A stretch of DNA of 64,000 bases from Caproiciproducens sp. CPB-2 (GTDB taxonomy: Bacteria; Bacillota; Clostridia; Oscillospirales; Acutalibacteraceae). Position numbers and translations under genes: made by a program. Numbering within the stretch: position 1 is the stretch's first letter; each line of letters opens with the position of its first letter. Under the pieces are notes generated by a model that was not told the DNA's origin, did no database searches, and was given only the letters and a program-made list of their open reading frames with translations. Shown one piece after another: positions 24,587 to 33,285 of this stretch. The stretch is taken from contig NZ_CP142860.1 in assembly GCF_036287215.1 (NCBI RefSeq), positions 2,232,001 through 2,296,000 of the forward strand, read 5' to 3'.

Positions 24587-25489
24587 TCAGTTAAAAAAAC
24601 CGCCGATAAAAATCAGCAGGCTGTTGGTACCCACAAGGATGACGTAATTTTGGACCGAAAGGACAAACGTTTCCTCTTTCTGCTGTTTCTTTTTGAACCG
24701 GTTAACATTGTTCCTGATGGGAACGATCGTCAACAGGGATAACAGACAGACAGAAGGCAGGATTTTCAAAAACACCATCCCGACAACCGAGACATACGAA
24801 ACGGAATACAGCCCCGCGAATACGGACAGGGCCTTTTCGCCAAGATAATACGGGAGCGTGTATCGTTTTGCCCCAATGTCTTTTTCCAGATCGCACAGGT
24901 TGTTGGCGAGCATAATGTTTGCGGTCGCGCAGGCCGGCGTTACCGAAAGCAGCGCGAGCGAAAAAAGCGGAAAAAGATTCAAATCCAGATGAAGCGTTTG
25001 AAAATCAAATGCAAAAGTCAGGAAGGTTCCCGCGGGCATATTGATGTACAGTAACAGGAAAGGGATGAACAGCCCGTAAAACACGCCGGAAAAAAGCTCT
25101 CCCAGCGGCTGACGGGAAAGAGGGATCGGGCCCCACGAATAGAGCACCCCGAACAGAAAGCACAGCCCGCCCAAAAGCAGCACGACCGCGTCCGTCAGAA
25201 AGGCCAAAGCCAGCCCAAGAGCCGTACTGACCAAAAGCAGAAGAAAAATGGTTGCCTTCGCCGTCGAGCGGCGGAAAGGCAGGAGCTCCCCGGCCGTTTT
25301 GGCCCCCTCATAATTATTGATTGCCGTAGCGGTTAAATCAAAGAGAAGCATGGAACCGAAAAAGAGCAGGGTCAATGTCCAGTTTACCGGCTGCTTTTTG
25401 TAAGAAAGATACGCAAGCGCCATCAAAAAGGCAAAGACGCTGGTGATTTTTGTCCGCAGCTCCACAAAATTCAAAAACCTTTTCAGCAT
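24587..25489 (-). CDS. dmkA: DmkA-like UbiA-family prenyltransferase
   Basis: Membrane prenyltransferase of 300 residues, MenA/DmkA type, expected to join a polyprenyl diphosphate to dihydroxynaphthoate to make demethylmenaquinone dedicated to electron export. The second Asp-rich motif is clear (NNLCDLEKDIGAKRYTLP). The first is unusual: TAINNYEGAKTAGE has Glu where MenA normally has Asp. About eight membrane helices are visible. It lies between dmkB and eetA. It is not close to the other UbiA protein of the cluster, so the two may accept different naphthoates. Confidence 0.88.
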   Translation of the reverse strand: MLKRFLNFVELRTKITSVFAFLMALAYLSYKKQPVNWTLTLLFFGSMLLFDLTATAINNYEGAKTAGELLPFRRSTAKATIFLLLLVSTALGLALAFLTDAVVLLLGGLCFLFGVLYSWGPIPLSRQPLGELFSGVFYGLFIPFLLLYINMPAGTFLTFAFDFQTLHLDLNLFPLFSLALLSVTPACATANIMLANNLCDLEKDIGAKRYTLPYYLGEKALSVFAGLYSVSYVSVVGMVFLKILPSVCLLSLLTIVPIRNNVNRFKKKQQKEETFVLSVQNYVILVGTNSLLIFIGGFFN

Positions 25490-25494
25490 CGTTT

Positions 25495-26475
25495 TTATAA
25501 CCCGCGGTAAGCTTTATCTAAAATAGACTGAAGCCTTTCTTTTTTCGTTTCGGAAGCGCCCAGCTCCCGGATCATTTTAAAGGCCTTGTCGTAATACTTT
25601 TTTGAAACTGTCTTTGTGTAGCTCAGGCCTCCCGTTTCCGCCACGGCGGCATTGATTTCCTCCCTGGAAATCTTTTCCGCCCTCGCCTTTTCCTTGAAAG
25701 CGGCGCGCGTCTGAAACGCATAGATCAGCGGAAGGGTGATGACGCCCTGCTCGTAGTCGGACTGGACCGGTTTTTTGGCCAGCTGCCGAGGCGCTTCAAA
25801 GTCAATGCAGTCGTCGGTAAGCTGAAAGATCATGCCGATCAGGTGGCCAAGGCGCATGTATTTCTCCACCGCATCCTTCTCCTCCTCGCAGAGGATCGCC
25901 CCCGCGTAAAAGGAAGCCTCAAAGAGGGCCGCGGTTTTCCCGGAGATAATCCTGAGATAGCCCGCAACGGAAAGGTCCAGATTGTAATTGTTCTGGTTCT
26001 GCCTTAACTCACCCAGACAGATTCTGGTCATGTAATCGGGAATATTGAAATCCAGATAATCCCTCTTGTTCGGTATGGAAGCAGCCTGTTCAAGAGCCAG
26101 ACAGAAAAGATAGTCCCCGCAGATAACGGCGGTGCGCTTTCCGTATTTTTTCTGGAGAGTGACAAAGCCCCTGCGGAGATCGGCGTTGTCGATGACGTCG
26201 TCATGCACCAGCGTGGCCAGATGCAGAACCTCTATCGCGGAAGCGAGCTTCACCGCGTTGGGATGAAGCAGCCCTTCCCTGTTTTCGGCACAGGCAAGCA
26301 AAGCGCGGGAACGAAGGAACTTGCCCCAGGAAAGAGTCAGGTGCTGCGTATAATTGCGGATGGGTTTAGGAGAGGCGGACAGCAATCTGCCCACCTCCTG
26401 TTTTACCTGTTCCGCCGCGTCGTCAAAAGTAAGAAATTCAACTGCGGCATTTTCTGCAGTGTGTTCATTAATCAT
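25495..26475 (-). CDS. dmkB: DmkB-like polyprenyl diphosphate synthase
   Basis: Trans-prenyltransferase of 326 residues that elongates isopentenyl units to the quinone side chain. Both Asp-rich motifs are intact: LVHDDVIDNADLRRG (DDxxD) and FQLTDDCIDFEAPRQ (DDxxD). Also seen are VTLQKKYGKRTAVICGDYLF and the Gln-rich helix. It overlaps ndh2 by 8 bases and is followed 5 bases later by dmkA, its partner. FLEET loci encode exactly this enzyme pair. The chain length is not predictable with confidence. Confidence 0.92.
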   Translation of the reverse strand: MINEHTAENAAVEFLTFDDAAEQVKQEVGRLLSASPKPIRNYTQHLTLSWGKFLRSRALLACAENREGLLHPNAVKLASAIEVLHLATLVHDDVIDNADLRRGFVTLQKKYGKRTAVICGDYLFCLALEQAASIPNKRDYLDFNIPDYMTRICLGELRQNQNNYNLDLSVAGYLRIISGKTAALFEASFYAGAILCEEEKDAVEKYMRLGHLIGMIFQLTDDCIDFEAPRQLAKKPVQSDYEQGVITLPLIYAFQTRAAFKEKARAEKISREEINAAVAETGGLSYTKTVSKKYYDKAFKMIRELGASETKKERLQSILDKAYRGL

Positions 26476-28546
26476 TGTAAATATATAACTTTCTTGCGAA
26501 TTTCACATTTTTCCAGTGCTTTTTCAGATACGGCATCGCGTAATAGTCCAGTCCAAAGGCCCTGCCTCCGCCGATCAGGACCGCGATTGCCGCGAAAATC
26601 ATCCAGAAGGTGTTGAGGTACAGGCCCGTGGTGCAGACGAACATGACCTGAAGAACCAGCGAAAGCCCGGAGGACAGCGTGGTAAACAGGCCGCCGATCA
26701 GCGACAGGCCGATCAGGATTTCCGCAACCACAATAAAGATCTGCATAAAAAGCTGTACCTTGGGGTTGGGGAGAATAAACGTACTGACAAACCAGTTCAT
26801 CAGCGGCACGTCAAGCTTGAACGCCAGATCGTTCAGCGTGGATTTCGCCAGCTCCTTGCCGCTTACAAAGATCACCTGGAACCAGCCGAGGAAACTGAAA
26901 TTCATCAAAACCTGCCCGACGGCCGCAGCGGCGGCACCCGCCGCCTGACCGGCCGCGTCGGCGGCGCCGGACGTGGCGGAGGAAATCGCGTCTACCGCAA
27001 CGGAAGCCGCTCCGGCTACCGCGTTTACTGCATTCGCCGCACCGGTGGCCGCAGTGGTGGTCGCGCTGCTTGTCGCGTCCGGTGTGGCGCCGCCGGCGGC
27101 CGCACCGCTCAGGATGGTGTTGTACCATGTGTTTGCGCCGCCGAAGAAACCGGTCAGCTGGGGAGAATTGAACCAGCCTTCCACAATCTTCATAACGCCT
27201 TCATACAGCCAGACCATACCCAGCCAGATCCGGAGAGCGACGAGCAAAAAGCTCGGGGTTTTATTGGAGAAGTGGCCGCCGACAAAGCTTCTGTCGTGGC
27301 GCACCGTAAAGAACTCATGCTTCATATAGCTGAAAATCTTGTTCCAGCCAAGGACCTGAATGAAATAGATGATATTGATAAAATGCTTCGCGAACATGGC
27401 GAGGAAGGACGGAAGGCTGAACATGTGGTTCGGCAGGCCGACATGGGCGACGCCGTAACGGCCGCCCACACAAACCATGACCCCGTGGAACTTCGGTTTG
27501 TACGCTTCCATTTCGCCCGTGCCGGTAAGGGCGGCGATGATATTTTTCGCGGCGACGCCGGAGCTTTGCTCACAGTTTTCGACCAGCTGCGGAACCGGCA
27601 TCTTTTCGCCTTCCGGCGTATAAAGGATATCGTCGCCGACGACATAGACGTTCGGATTATCCACGGAACGCAGATAAGCGTCGGTCTGGATTCTTCCGCG
27701 GCGGGCCGACTGGAGCACCTTTGCCGCCTCGCCCGCAATTTCGGCGCTTTCGATTCCCGCCGTCCAGATCACGGTGCCGGCAGTTTCGCGGGTTACCGTC
27801 TCGCCGTTCTTGATTTCAATATAGTCTTTGCCAATGCTGACGACACCGGAGTTCAGCTTGAGGCCAACGCCCATTTTGGAAAGGCGTCTTTCTATTTTGT
27901 CGGAAAGTTTGTCAGGTAAAATCGGCACGATGCGCGGAAGGACATCCACGTCGTAAATCGTGACGAGGGAGCGGTCGATTTCGTATTTGTCGCAGAGGAC
28001 CGGCACATACTCGGCCAGCTCTCCCACCATTTCAATTCCCGTAAAGCCCGCGCCCACGACATAAAACGTAAGCAGCTTTTTCTTTTCTTCCAGATCGGTC
28101 TCGCGGGCGGCCTTTCTGAAGAACTCGTGGATATGATCCTTCAGATGCACGGCGTCGTCGTACGACCACAGCGTGTGGGCGTATTCCTCCGCTCCCGGGA
28201 TGCCGAAAAAGGAGGGTTTGGAACCGGCCGCAAGCACAAGGTAATCGTAGCCGTAGCTTTCGCCGGTTCCGGTTACGGACTTCTGCTCAAAATCAATGGA
28301 CTGAATCGTATCCAGCCTGACGTTTACCTTTCTTCCGGCAAACACCCTGCTGAGGCTGATCTTGATGCTGTCTTCATCCACCCGTCCGGCAGCCACCTCG
28401 TGCAGTTCGGTCAGCATGGTGTGGAACGGATTTTTATCAATAACGGTAATGCTGACGTCCTCTTGCTTTTTCAGCCGTTTGGCTAATTTTTTGGCGGTCA
28501 GCAATCCCGAATAACCCGCACCGATAATCACGATTTTTTTCTCCAT
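26468..28546 (-). CDS. ndh2: Type II NADH dehydrogenase with C-terminal membrane domain (Ndh2)
   Basis: Entry point of the electron-export chain: oxidises NADH and reduces membrane quinone without proton pumping. The 692 residues comprise an FAD/NADH oxidoreductase (VIIGAGYSGLLTAKKLA at the N-terminus; YVVGAGFTGIEMVGELA about 165; VIWTAGIESAEIAGE; NVYVVGDDI) and, from about 430, a DoxX-like membrane region with several helices. The added membrane domain is typical of FLEET Ndh2. Unusually, a stretch of about 65 residues (about 477-540) inside the membrane region is almost pure Ala, Gly, Thr, Ser. AGAGGATTG precedes the ATG. First gene of the 13-gene cluster. Confidence 0.93.
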   Translation of the reverse strand: MEKKIVIIGAGYSGLLTAKKLAKRLKKQEDVSITVIDKNPFHTMLTELHEVAAGRVDEDSIKISLSRVFAGRKVNVRLDTIQSIDFEQKSVTGTGESYGYDYLVLAAGSKPSFFGIPGAEEYAHTLWSYDDAVHLKDHIHEFFRKAARETDLEEKKKLLTFYVVGAGFTGIEMVGELAEYVPVLCDKYEIDRSLVTIYDVDVLPRIVPILPDKLSDKIERRLSKMGVGLKLNSGVVSIGKDYIEIKNGETVTRETAGTVIWTAGIESAEIAGEAAKVLQSARRGRIQTDAYLRSVDNPNVYVVGDDILYTPEGEKMPVPQLVENCEQSSGVAAKNIIAALTGTGEMEAYKPKFHGVMVCVGGRYGVAHVGLPNHMFSLPSFLAMFAKHFINIIYFIQVLGWNKIFSYMKHEFFTVRHDRSFVGGHFSNKTPSFLLVALRIWLGMVWLYEGVMKIVEGWFNSPQLTGFFGGANTWYNTILSGAAAGGATPDATSSATTTAATGAANAVNAVAGAASVAVDAISSATSGAADAAGQAAGAAAAAVGQVLMNFSFLGWFQVIFVSGKELAKSTLNDLAFKLDVPLMNWFVSTFILPNPKVQLFMQIFIVVAEILIGLSLIGGLFTTLSSGLSLVLQVMFVCTTGLYLNTFWMIFAAIAVLIGGGRAFGLDYYAMPYLKKHWKNVKFARKLYIYND

Positions 28547-28581
28547 AGCAATCCTCTTTCAAAATAAAGAATAATTCACAG

Positions 28582-28693
28582 TGTCGAAAAACTTGTCAGG
28601 CGCCGAGAAATTGTGCAAGACAAGGCGGCAAACACAGCCAACGCAGTAAGCAAAATTGTAAAACAATTTTGCGGTTGCGCGACTTTATCGACA
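28582..28693. repeat. Putative non-coding palindromic repeat (MITE-like) in the ndh2 leader
   Basis: A 112-base element with imperfect terminal inverted repeats (TGTCGAAAAA at the left, TGTCGATAAA as the complement of the right end) and a perfect internal palindrome GCAAAATTGT/ACAATTTTGC. It lies between the promoter and start of ndh2. Its style resembles short intergenic repeats seen in clostridial genomes, but copy number cannot be judged here. An open frame across it (28596-28811) is not credible as a gene. Confidence 0.5.
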
Positions 28694-28722
28694 GCCTGAA
28701 TATATAAATATACCTCGACAAT

Positions 28723-28750
28723 ATTATAACAAGCAATTTCAATAAGTCAA
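28723..28750 (-). promoter_or_regulatory. Promoter of the electron-transfer operon
   Basis: TTGACT (28745-28750), 16-base spacer and TATAAT (28723-28728) on the minus strand, giving a leader of about 170 bases before ndh2. The rest of the 501-base gap to gerAB is AT-rich and shows no gene. Confidence 0.7.
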
Positions 28751-29003
28751 TATGCGTAAATTGATAAGGAATGCCGCTATATTGTTGGAAAAATAAAGAA
28801 ATCTTATCCAATGAGACAAATTTTTAAATTCAAATAATAAGAATTAATATTATTTTTCCTATCAAACAGCGGAAAAATTGTTTCTTTCTTGAAATCGCTT
28901 TCAAATTATGAGACATATGATAAAAATTTAACTCTTAAAAAATTTTTTTTGATTTCCGCCTGGTTCATCTAAAAAAATCCTCTGAAAACGATCCCGAACG
29001 AAC

Positions 29004-29031
29004 CTTCGCCGGACGGTTGCGTGCGGCGAAG
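29004..29031 (-). terminator. Hairpin after the germination operon
   Basis: CTTCGCCG / CGGCGAAG stem downstream of the gerAB stop, followed by GTTCGTTCGGGATCGTTTTC on the minus strand; the T tract is weak. Confidence 0.45.
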
Positions 29032-29047
29032 ACGCCGCTGTTTCCGT

Positions 29048-30148
29048 TTACGCGGGTTTTTCCGCCGCTTTCCCCTGTATGCGCGCCCTGATTTCACCGC
29101 CGATCCAGATCATGAGCGGGATGACGATCTGGAAAGGAATGGAGTAAATTTTATAAAATTCCAAAAAGTTAATCATTTCCATCGTGTTCCGGTAAAGGAT
29201 AACGCAAAGGGCCAGCATGCTGAGGCCGACCGGAAAAATCAGTTTTTTGCAGCTCTGTATATTGAACAGACTGGACAGCCCTTTGGACGCCGCCAAAAGA
29301 CAAACGGTAATTTTGGTGATTCCACCCAAAATAAAGTTCGTTGAGATAAAGCCTTCCACCCTGGCAAGAAAATCACTGAGGCTGATGATCCTGGTCGCCA
29401 CATAAGAGGGAAAAAGCTCCGCCTTCAACAGGGTCGCGCCCAGAACCGAGATATTTCTCAGCGCGACAGTCAGCATAATCAAAGCCCCCAGCACTTCGCC
29501 CCAAACATATATTTTGAAAGGATTGTCCTCTTTTTTAACAGAATCGGCCAGCGCCAAAAACAGTACCGTTTCGGCAAGCGGAAAGCTGAAAAGCGAATAG
29601 GAGCTGCTTAGAATTTCTTTGGTGCTGTATTCCATAACGGGCAGAAAATTGCTCGCATCCAGCCGATTGTACAGCAGCAGTATCGTAATAAACATAAAGG
29701 AAACGATAATGGCAAGGCTTATCAGCGACCACTTTCCCAAAATCTGCACGCCGCTTTTCGCCATGTAAACAACCACCACGATCATCGCCATCATCAGCGC
29801 AAGCTGCGGAGTTTCCGGCATAGACGTTATTTCCACAAACTCGGAGAAATTCCTCAGGACCATTGCTCCCAGGTGAAGAGCGTACCAGGAAATCAAAACG
29901 GTCACGATTTTCCCTGCAATTTTTCCGAACAGGATTTCCACTGCCTCAAAAATATTTTTTTCCGGAAACAGCTTGATGATTTTCGCGTAAACCAGAACCG
30001 TTGGAATCGCAATGACCTGCGACAGGAGCAGAGCAATCCAGGAATCCTGTCCCGATTCGGAGTTTCCACCCAGCACAACGCTGCTCCCGCAGATAAAAAC
30101 GATAAGAATGCATATGGCCTGACGCACTGAGAGGTACTGTTTCTTCAT
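29048..30148 (-). CDS. gerAB: GerAB-type germinant receptor permease subunit
   Basis: Membrane protein of 366 residues with about ten helices in the APC-like spore germination family. It begins KKQYLSVRQAICILIVFICG and shows SSVVLGGNSESGQDSWIALL, characteristic of GerAB proteins, which bind small germinants such as amino acids in the spore inner membrane. It is the last gene of a four-gene operon with GerAA, GerAC and a small membrane protein. Specificity cannot be predicted from the sequence alone. Expression is expected in the forespore. Confidence 0.92.
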   Translation of the reverse strand: MKKQYLSVRQAICILIVFICGSSVVLGGNSESGQDSWIALLLSQVIAIPTVLVYAKIIKLFPEKNIFEAVEILFGKIAGKIVTVLISWYALHLGAMVLRNFSEFVEITSMPETPQLALMMAMIVVVVYMAKSGVQILGKWSLISLAIIVSFMFITILLLYNRLDASNFLPVMEYSTKEILSSSYSLFSFPLAETVLFLALADSVKKEDNPFKIYVWGEVLGALIMLTVALRNISVLGATLLKAELFPSYVATRIISLSDFLARVEGFISTNFILGGITKITVCLLAASKGLSSLFNIQSCKKLIFPVGLSMLALCVILYRNTMEMINFLEFYKIYSIPFQIVIPLMIWIGGEIRARIQGKAAEKPA

Positions 30149-30191
30149 CGGAGCATGTTCCTTTCCATGTTAATCATTTCTTTTTTCTATT

Positions 30192-30404
30192 TTACCGTAC
30201 AGGGAAAATTCCGACAATCTGCTGGATGGCCTCGGAAGGGCCGGGAAGAAAAATATCAAACGTATACAGAACCAGCACGCAAAAGCTGGCCGCGAGAAGT
30301 ACGGAATAAATCCAGGTGATCTTTTTTTCACCGTTTTTGACAACGGGGATAAAATCGGTAAGAATAACGACCAAATATAAACTGATTACAAGAAACGTTA
30401 TCAA
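30192..30404 (-). CDS. Small two-helix membrane protein of the ger operon
   Basis: Seventy residues with two hydrophobic segments (TFLVISLYLVVILTDFI and ITWIYSVLLAASFCVLVLY). It starts with TTG at 30404, preceded by GGGGA at good spacing, and lies between gerAC and gerAB with short gaps. Small membrane proteins in this position are known in some Bacillus ger operons (GerD-independent accessory subunits), so a modulatory role at the receptor is plausible. I do not recognise a named family. Confidence 0.65.
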   Translation of the reverse strand: MITFLVISLYLVVILTDFIPVVKNGEKKITWIYSVLLAASFCVLVLYTFDIFLPGPSEAIQQIVGIFPVR

Positions 30405-30419
30405 GGCGCATCCCCACTT

Positions 30420-31562
30420 TCAACTGTGCTTAAGAAAGGCGGTATTGACGATATTTACTTTGGATTGCACCTCTACCTGTACGGACGGAAAGATTTTATC
30501 CCACTGGGGTTTCAGCTGCTTCCAAAGCTTCAGGTCCTTTTTATAGATCATATTGCCGAATCCGAAAATATCCGAGTTGTATTCCTTTTGGACCTTCCGA
30601 ATAACGCCCTCGGTCTTCTCTTTGATCATTTCCTGTGCTTTCTGTTCAATTTTGCCGGTCGTTTTTTCATCCAGCAGATCCACCTCCGCTTCGGATTCGT
30701 CTACAAAGACATCGGTTTCGGTCTGAAGGGTCACCTTCAGCTTCCCTCCTGAATAAGAATAGGAAGATTTCGTCGTGCTTTTTGCAATTTCGAGCGATAT
30801 GTCCGGGCTGCTCTGCTCCTCAGAGGATAAGGTCAGGATTCCGCCGTGAAGGCCGTCCACCGCAGCCAAATAATATTTGCCGTCCTCCGGGGACAGGCGC
30901 CCCACCATTTTATTCCCTTTGAAAATCGCTTCACCGTTCGATTCCACGACCATTTCCCCATCGTTTGCCACATCGCGGAAAACCGGGAGAGTAAGGGACT
31001 TACCCTCGCCTTTTAAAACACTGAACGCGCGATACAGCTGAATGTTTTCTATGGTGCCCACGGTGCTCTGGTCACCATCAAGAATCTTCTTGATTTCATA
31101 GGAGACGACCGAATTGTCAAGCCCATAGAGACTCAGAATATCTTTCGCCGTCCTTTCCTCGGAAACGACGATCTCCACCGTTTCACGGCACTCCTCGTCG
31201 GATAAAAACCAGACGAGCACATTGTCCAGCTTTCCGCTTTCGGCAAGCTCATTGCCTATGATCAGGATCTCGTTATTGCCCCAATACAGCTTGTTGAGCA
31301 GCCTTTTCTTTGCATTTCTGACCGCGTCCATCACCGTTTTGCCCCGCGACTCCACAAGTTTGGCTTTGGTGCCCGCTTCGTCTTGAGAGGTGGTTAAATC
31401 GATGACTTCACAGCTGAGCAAATACTCCTGAGTGTCCGGATCCAGGTCGATCCCCACACCCGCGACAACTGTGATTTCGTTCAGTCCCCGGTAACTCCAA
31501 CAGCCCGACAGGAAAAACAGCAGCACAAAGCTCATCACCAGGCAGACTATTTTCTTACTCAT
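30420..31562 (-). CDS. gerAC: GerAC-type germinant receptor lipoprotein
   Basis: Ger(x)C family protein of 380 residues with a lipoprotein signal (FVLLFFLSGCWSYRGLNEI, Cys about 21). The start of the mature part, CWSYRGLNEITVVAGVGID, is the strongest family signature. The C-subunit is tethered to the outer face of the inner spore membrane and is needed for receptor function. Its start overlaps the gerAA stop by 8 bases. Ends normally with the conserved C-terminal domain (QEMIKEKTEGVIRKVQKEYN). Confidence 0.93.
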   Translation of the reverse strand: MSKKIVCLVMSFVLLFFLSGCWSYRGLNEITVVAGVGIDLDPDTQEYLLSCEVIDLTTSQDEAGTKAKLVESRGKTVMDAVRNAKKRLLNKLYWGNNEILIIGNELAESGKLDNVLVWFLSDEECRETVEIVVSEERTAKDILSLYGLDNSVVSYEIKKILDGDQSTVGTIENIQLYRAFSVLKGEGKSLTLPVFRDVANDGEMVVESNGEAIFKGNKMVGRLSPEDGKYYLAAVDGLHGGILTLSSEEQSSPDISLEIAKSTTKSSYSYSGGKLKVTLQTETDVFVDESEAEVDLLDEKTTGKIEQKAQEMIKEKTEGVIRKVQKEYNSDIFGFGNMIYKKDLKLWKQLKPQWDKIFPSVQVEVQSKVNIVNTAFLKHS

Positions 31563-33126
31563 GATTTCCTCCGTTGCTTTCTCCAGGACTGCTCTTCATC
31601 CGCACAAGATTATTTGTCATTGACTTTGTTCTTGTAAGCATTTCCCACCATGGCGCCCTGATAAAAGTATCCTTGATTTCCTGGAACTGAAGCGACCCGT
31701 TGAAGTGAAGCTGAGAAACTCCGAACGAGTGCAGATTCAGAATATGGATGAGCACGGCCGAAGAGCCCAGAACAAATCCGAATAACCCAAAGCAGGTAGC
31801 CATCGCCAGCAGGAACACGCGCGTATAAATCACCGGCGCGTTCATTTTAGGAACCAGCAGGCCGGTGATCCCCGTAAGCGCGACGACAATGATCATGGGA
31901 GCGGCCACCAGACTGGCATCCACCGCGGCTTGTCCGATCACAAGAGCGCCGACAATGCTGAGCGGCTGCCCGATATTGGAAGGCATGCGGATTCCGGTTT
32001 CACGCAGAATATCAAATACGGCGAGCATGATAAACGCTTCCGCGGCGGCTGGCAGCGGCACGCTCTTTCTGGAGCTGGCTATGCTGATCAAAAGCTGGGT
32101 AGGCAGCATCTGCTGTTGAAACGCCACAATTGCGACATAGAGCGCCGGAACGCCGATCGTCAGGAAAAATCCCAGGATACGCACAAACCGCGACAGGGAG
32201 GTATAGTAAAAGCTCAGGTAATAATCCTCGCTGCTTTGAAAATTTTCAATAAAAAGATAGGGAACGGTCAGTACGACCGGCGTTCCGTCCAGAAAAATAG
32301 CGATCCTGCCTTCCAGAAGCTTTCCCACGACGACGTCGGGGCGCTCCGTATACCCCGTCGTGCGGAAAGGGGACCACATGGAATCCCTGGTCAGCTCGGT
32401 AATGTAGTTGGTGTCCAGAACCCCGTCGATATCGATCAATTCGAGACGGCGGTAAAGCTCTTTCAGAATATTTTTGTTGACAATTTTATCGATATAGCAG
32501 ATACAGGCTTTGGTTCTTGTGACCTTTCCCATCGTGGTAAATTTCATTTTCAGCTCATTGGTACGCACTTTGCGGCGGACCAGCGAAAGATTCTGGAGCA
32601 GGGATTCGTTAAACCCTTCCCTGGGTCCCGAAAGGATTTTTTCATTTTCCGGCTCGTCCATCGAGCGGGTTATAAATCCTTTGGAATTCAGAACGACGGC
32701 TTCCTCCACGCCCTCCACAAATAAAATGGTGTCGCCGTAGGTGACGGACTCCACAATTTCTTTTATTTCCTTCGTTTTTTTGATCTCGTTGATGAAAACG
32801 ACGTTTTCGATCAGATCGTCGGCGAGGGGCTCGTCCGGATGCCGGCCGGCCGCGTCGGAAAGCATCAGCGGCTTGATGATATTTTCGTTGATGATCTCTG
32901 AATTGACCACGCCGTCGCAATAGACGATGCAGTATTTCAGGTCTTTGTCATGGTTGTTCTGAAAATACCTGACAATCAGGATGTCCACATCGGTAAAAAG
33001 CTTTTTGACGATTTCCACATTGGTATTCAGCGACCGGCTCAAATGATTTTCGTCCAGCTTCCGATTCAGATTCTCAACCTGTTCTGTTACAACCGTATTT
33101 TTTCGCTTTGAAGAAAAATGAAACAT
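31555..33126 (-). CDS. gerAA: GerAA-type germinant receptor subunit
   Basis: Protein of 523 residues in the GerA/SpoVAF family: a hydrophilic N-terminal domain (1 to about 290) with ILIVRYFQN and LLEGRIAIFLDGTPVVLTVP, then about five membrane helices with GVPALYVAIVAFQQQMLP and SRKSVPLPAAAEAFIML. The frame extends upstream to 33207, but GGAGGG before the ATG at 33126 supports the shorter start. First gene of the operon AA-AC-small-AB. The receptor triggers exit from dormancy when it senses nutrients. Confidence 0.93.
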   Translation of the reverse strand: MFHFSSKRKNTVVTEQVENLNRKLDENHLSRSLNTNVEIVKKLFTDVDILIVRYFQNNHDKDLKYCIVYCDGVVNSEIINENIIKPLMLSDAAGRHPDEPLADDLIENVVFINEIKKTKEIKEIVESVTYGDTILFVEGVEEAVVLNSKGFITRSMDEPENEKILSGPREGFNESLLQNLSLVRRKVRTNELKMKFTTMGKVTRTKACICYIDKIVNKNILKELYRRLELIDIDGVLDTNYITELTRDSMWSPFRTTGYTERPDVVVGKLLEGRIAIFLDGTPVVLTVPYLFIENFQSSEDYYLSFYYTSLSRFVRILGFFLTIGVPALYVAIVAFQQQMLPTQLLISIASSRKSVPLPAAAEAFIMLAVFDILRETGIRMPSNIGQPLSIVGALVIGQAAVDASLVAAPMIIVVALTGITGLLVPKMNAPVIYTRVFLLAMATCFGLFGFVLGSSAVLIHILNLHSFGVSQLHFNGSLQFQEIKDTFIRAPWWEMLTRTKSMTNNLVRMKSSPGESNGGNHE

Positions 33127-33285
33127 ATCCGACCCTCCGCGTGAAACAATTGTTTTTATTATTGCATATCGTTGAGAAAATATGTAAATTGCATGGAAGT
33201 TCCGCAAAGCCCCGCCTTCTTTGAGTATAATTGTTTCTGTTTTATGCAGACTATTCTCTGAACATCAAACGAATCGGAGAGAAAA

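Noticed and set aside
28596-28811. 71-codon minus-strand frame upstream of ndh2
   Set aside because: It spans the palindromic repeat and the promoter of the ndh2 operon and has no ribosome binding site.
33126-33207. Extended N-terminus of GerAA
   Set aside because: GGAGGG places the start at 33126, and the extension includes the promoter region.
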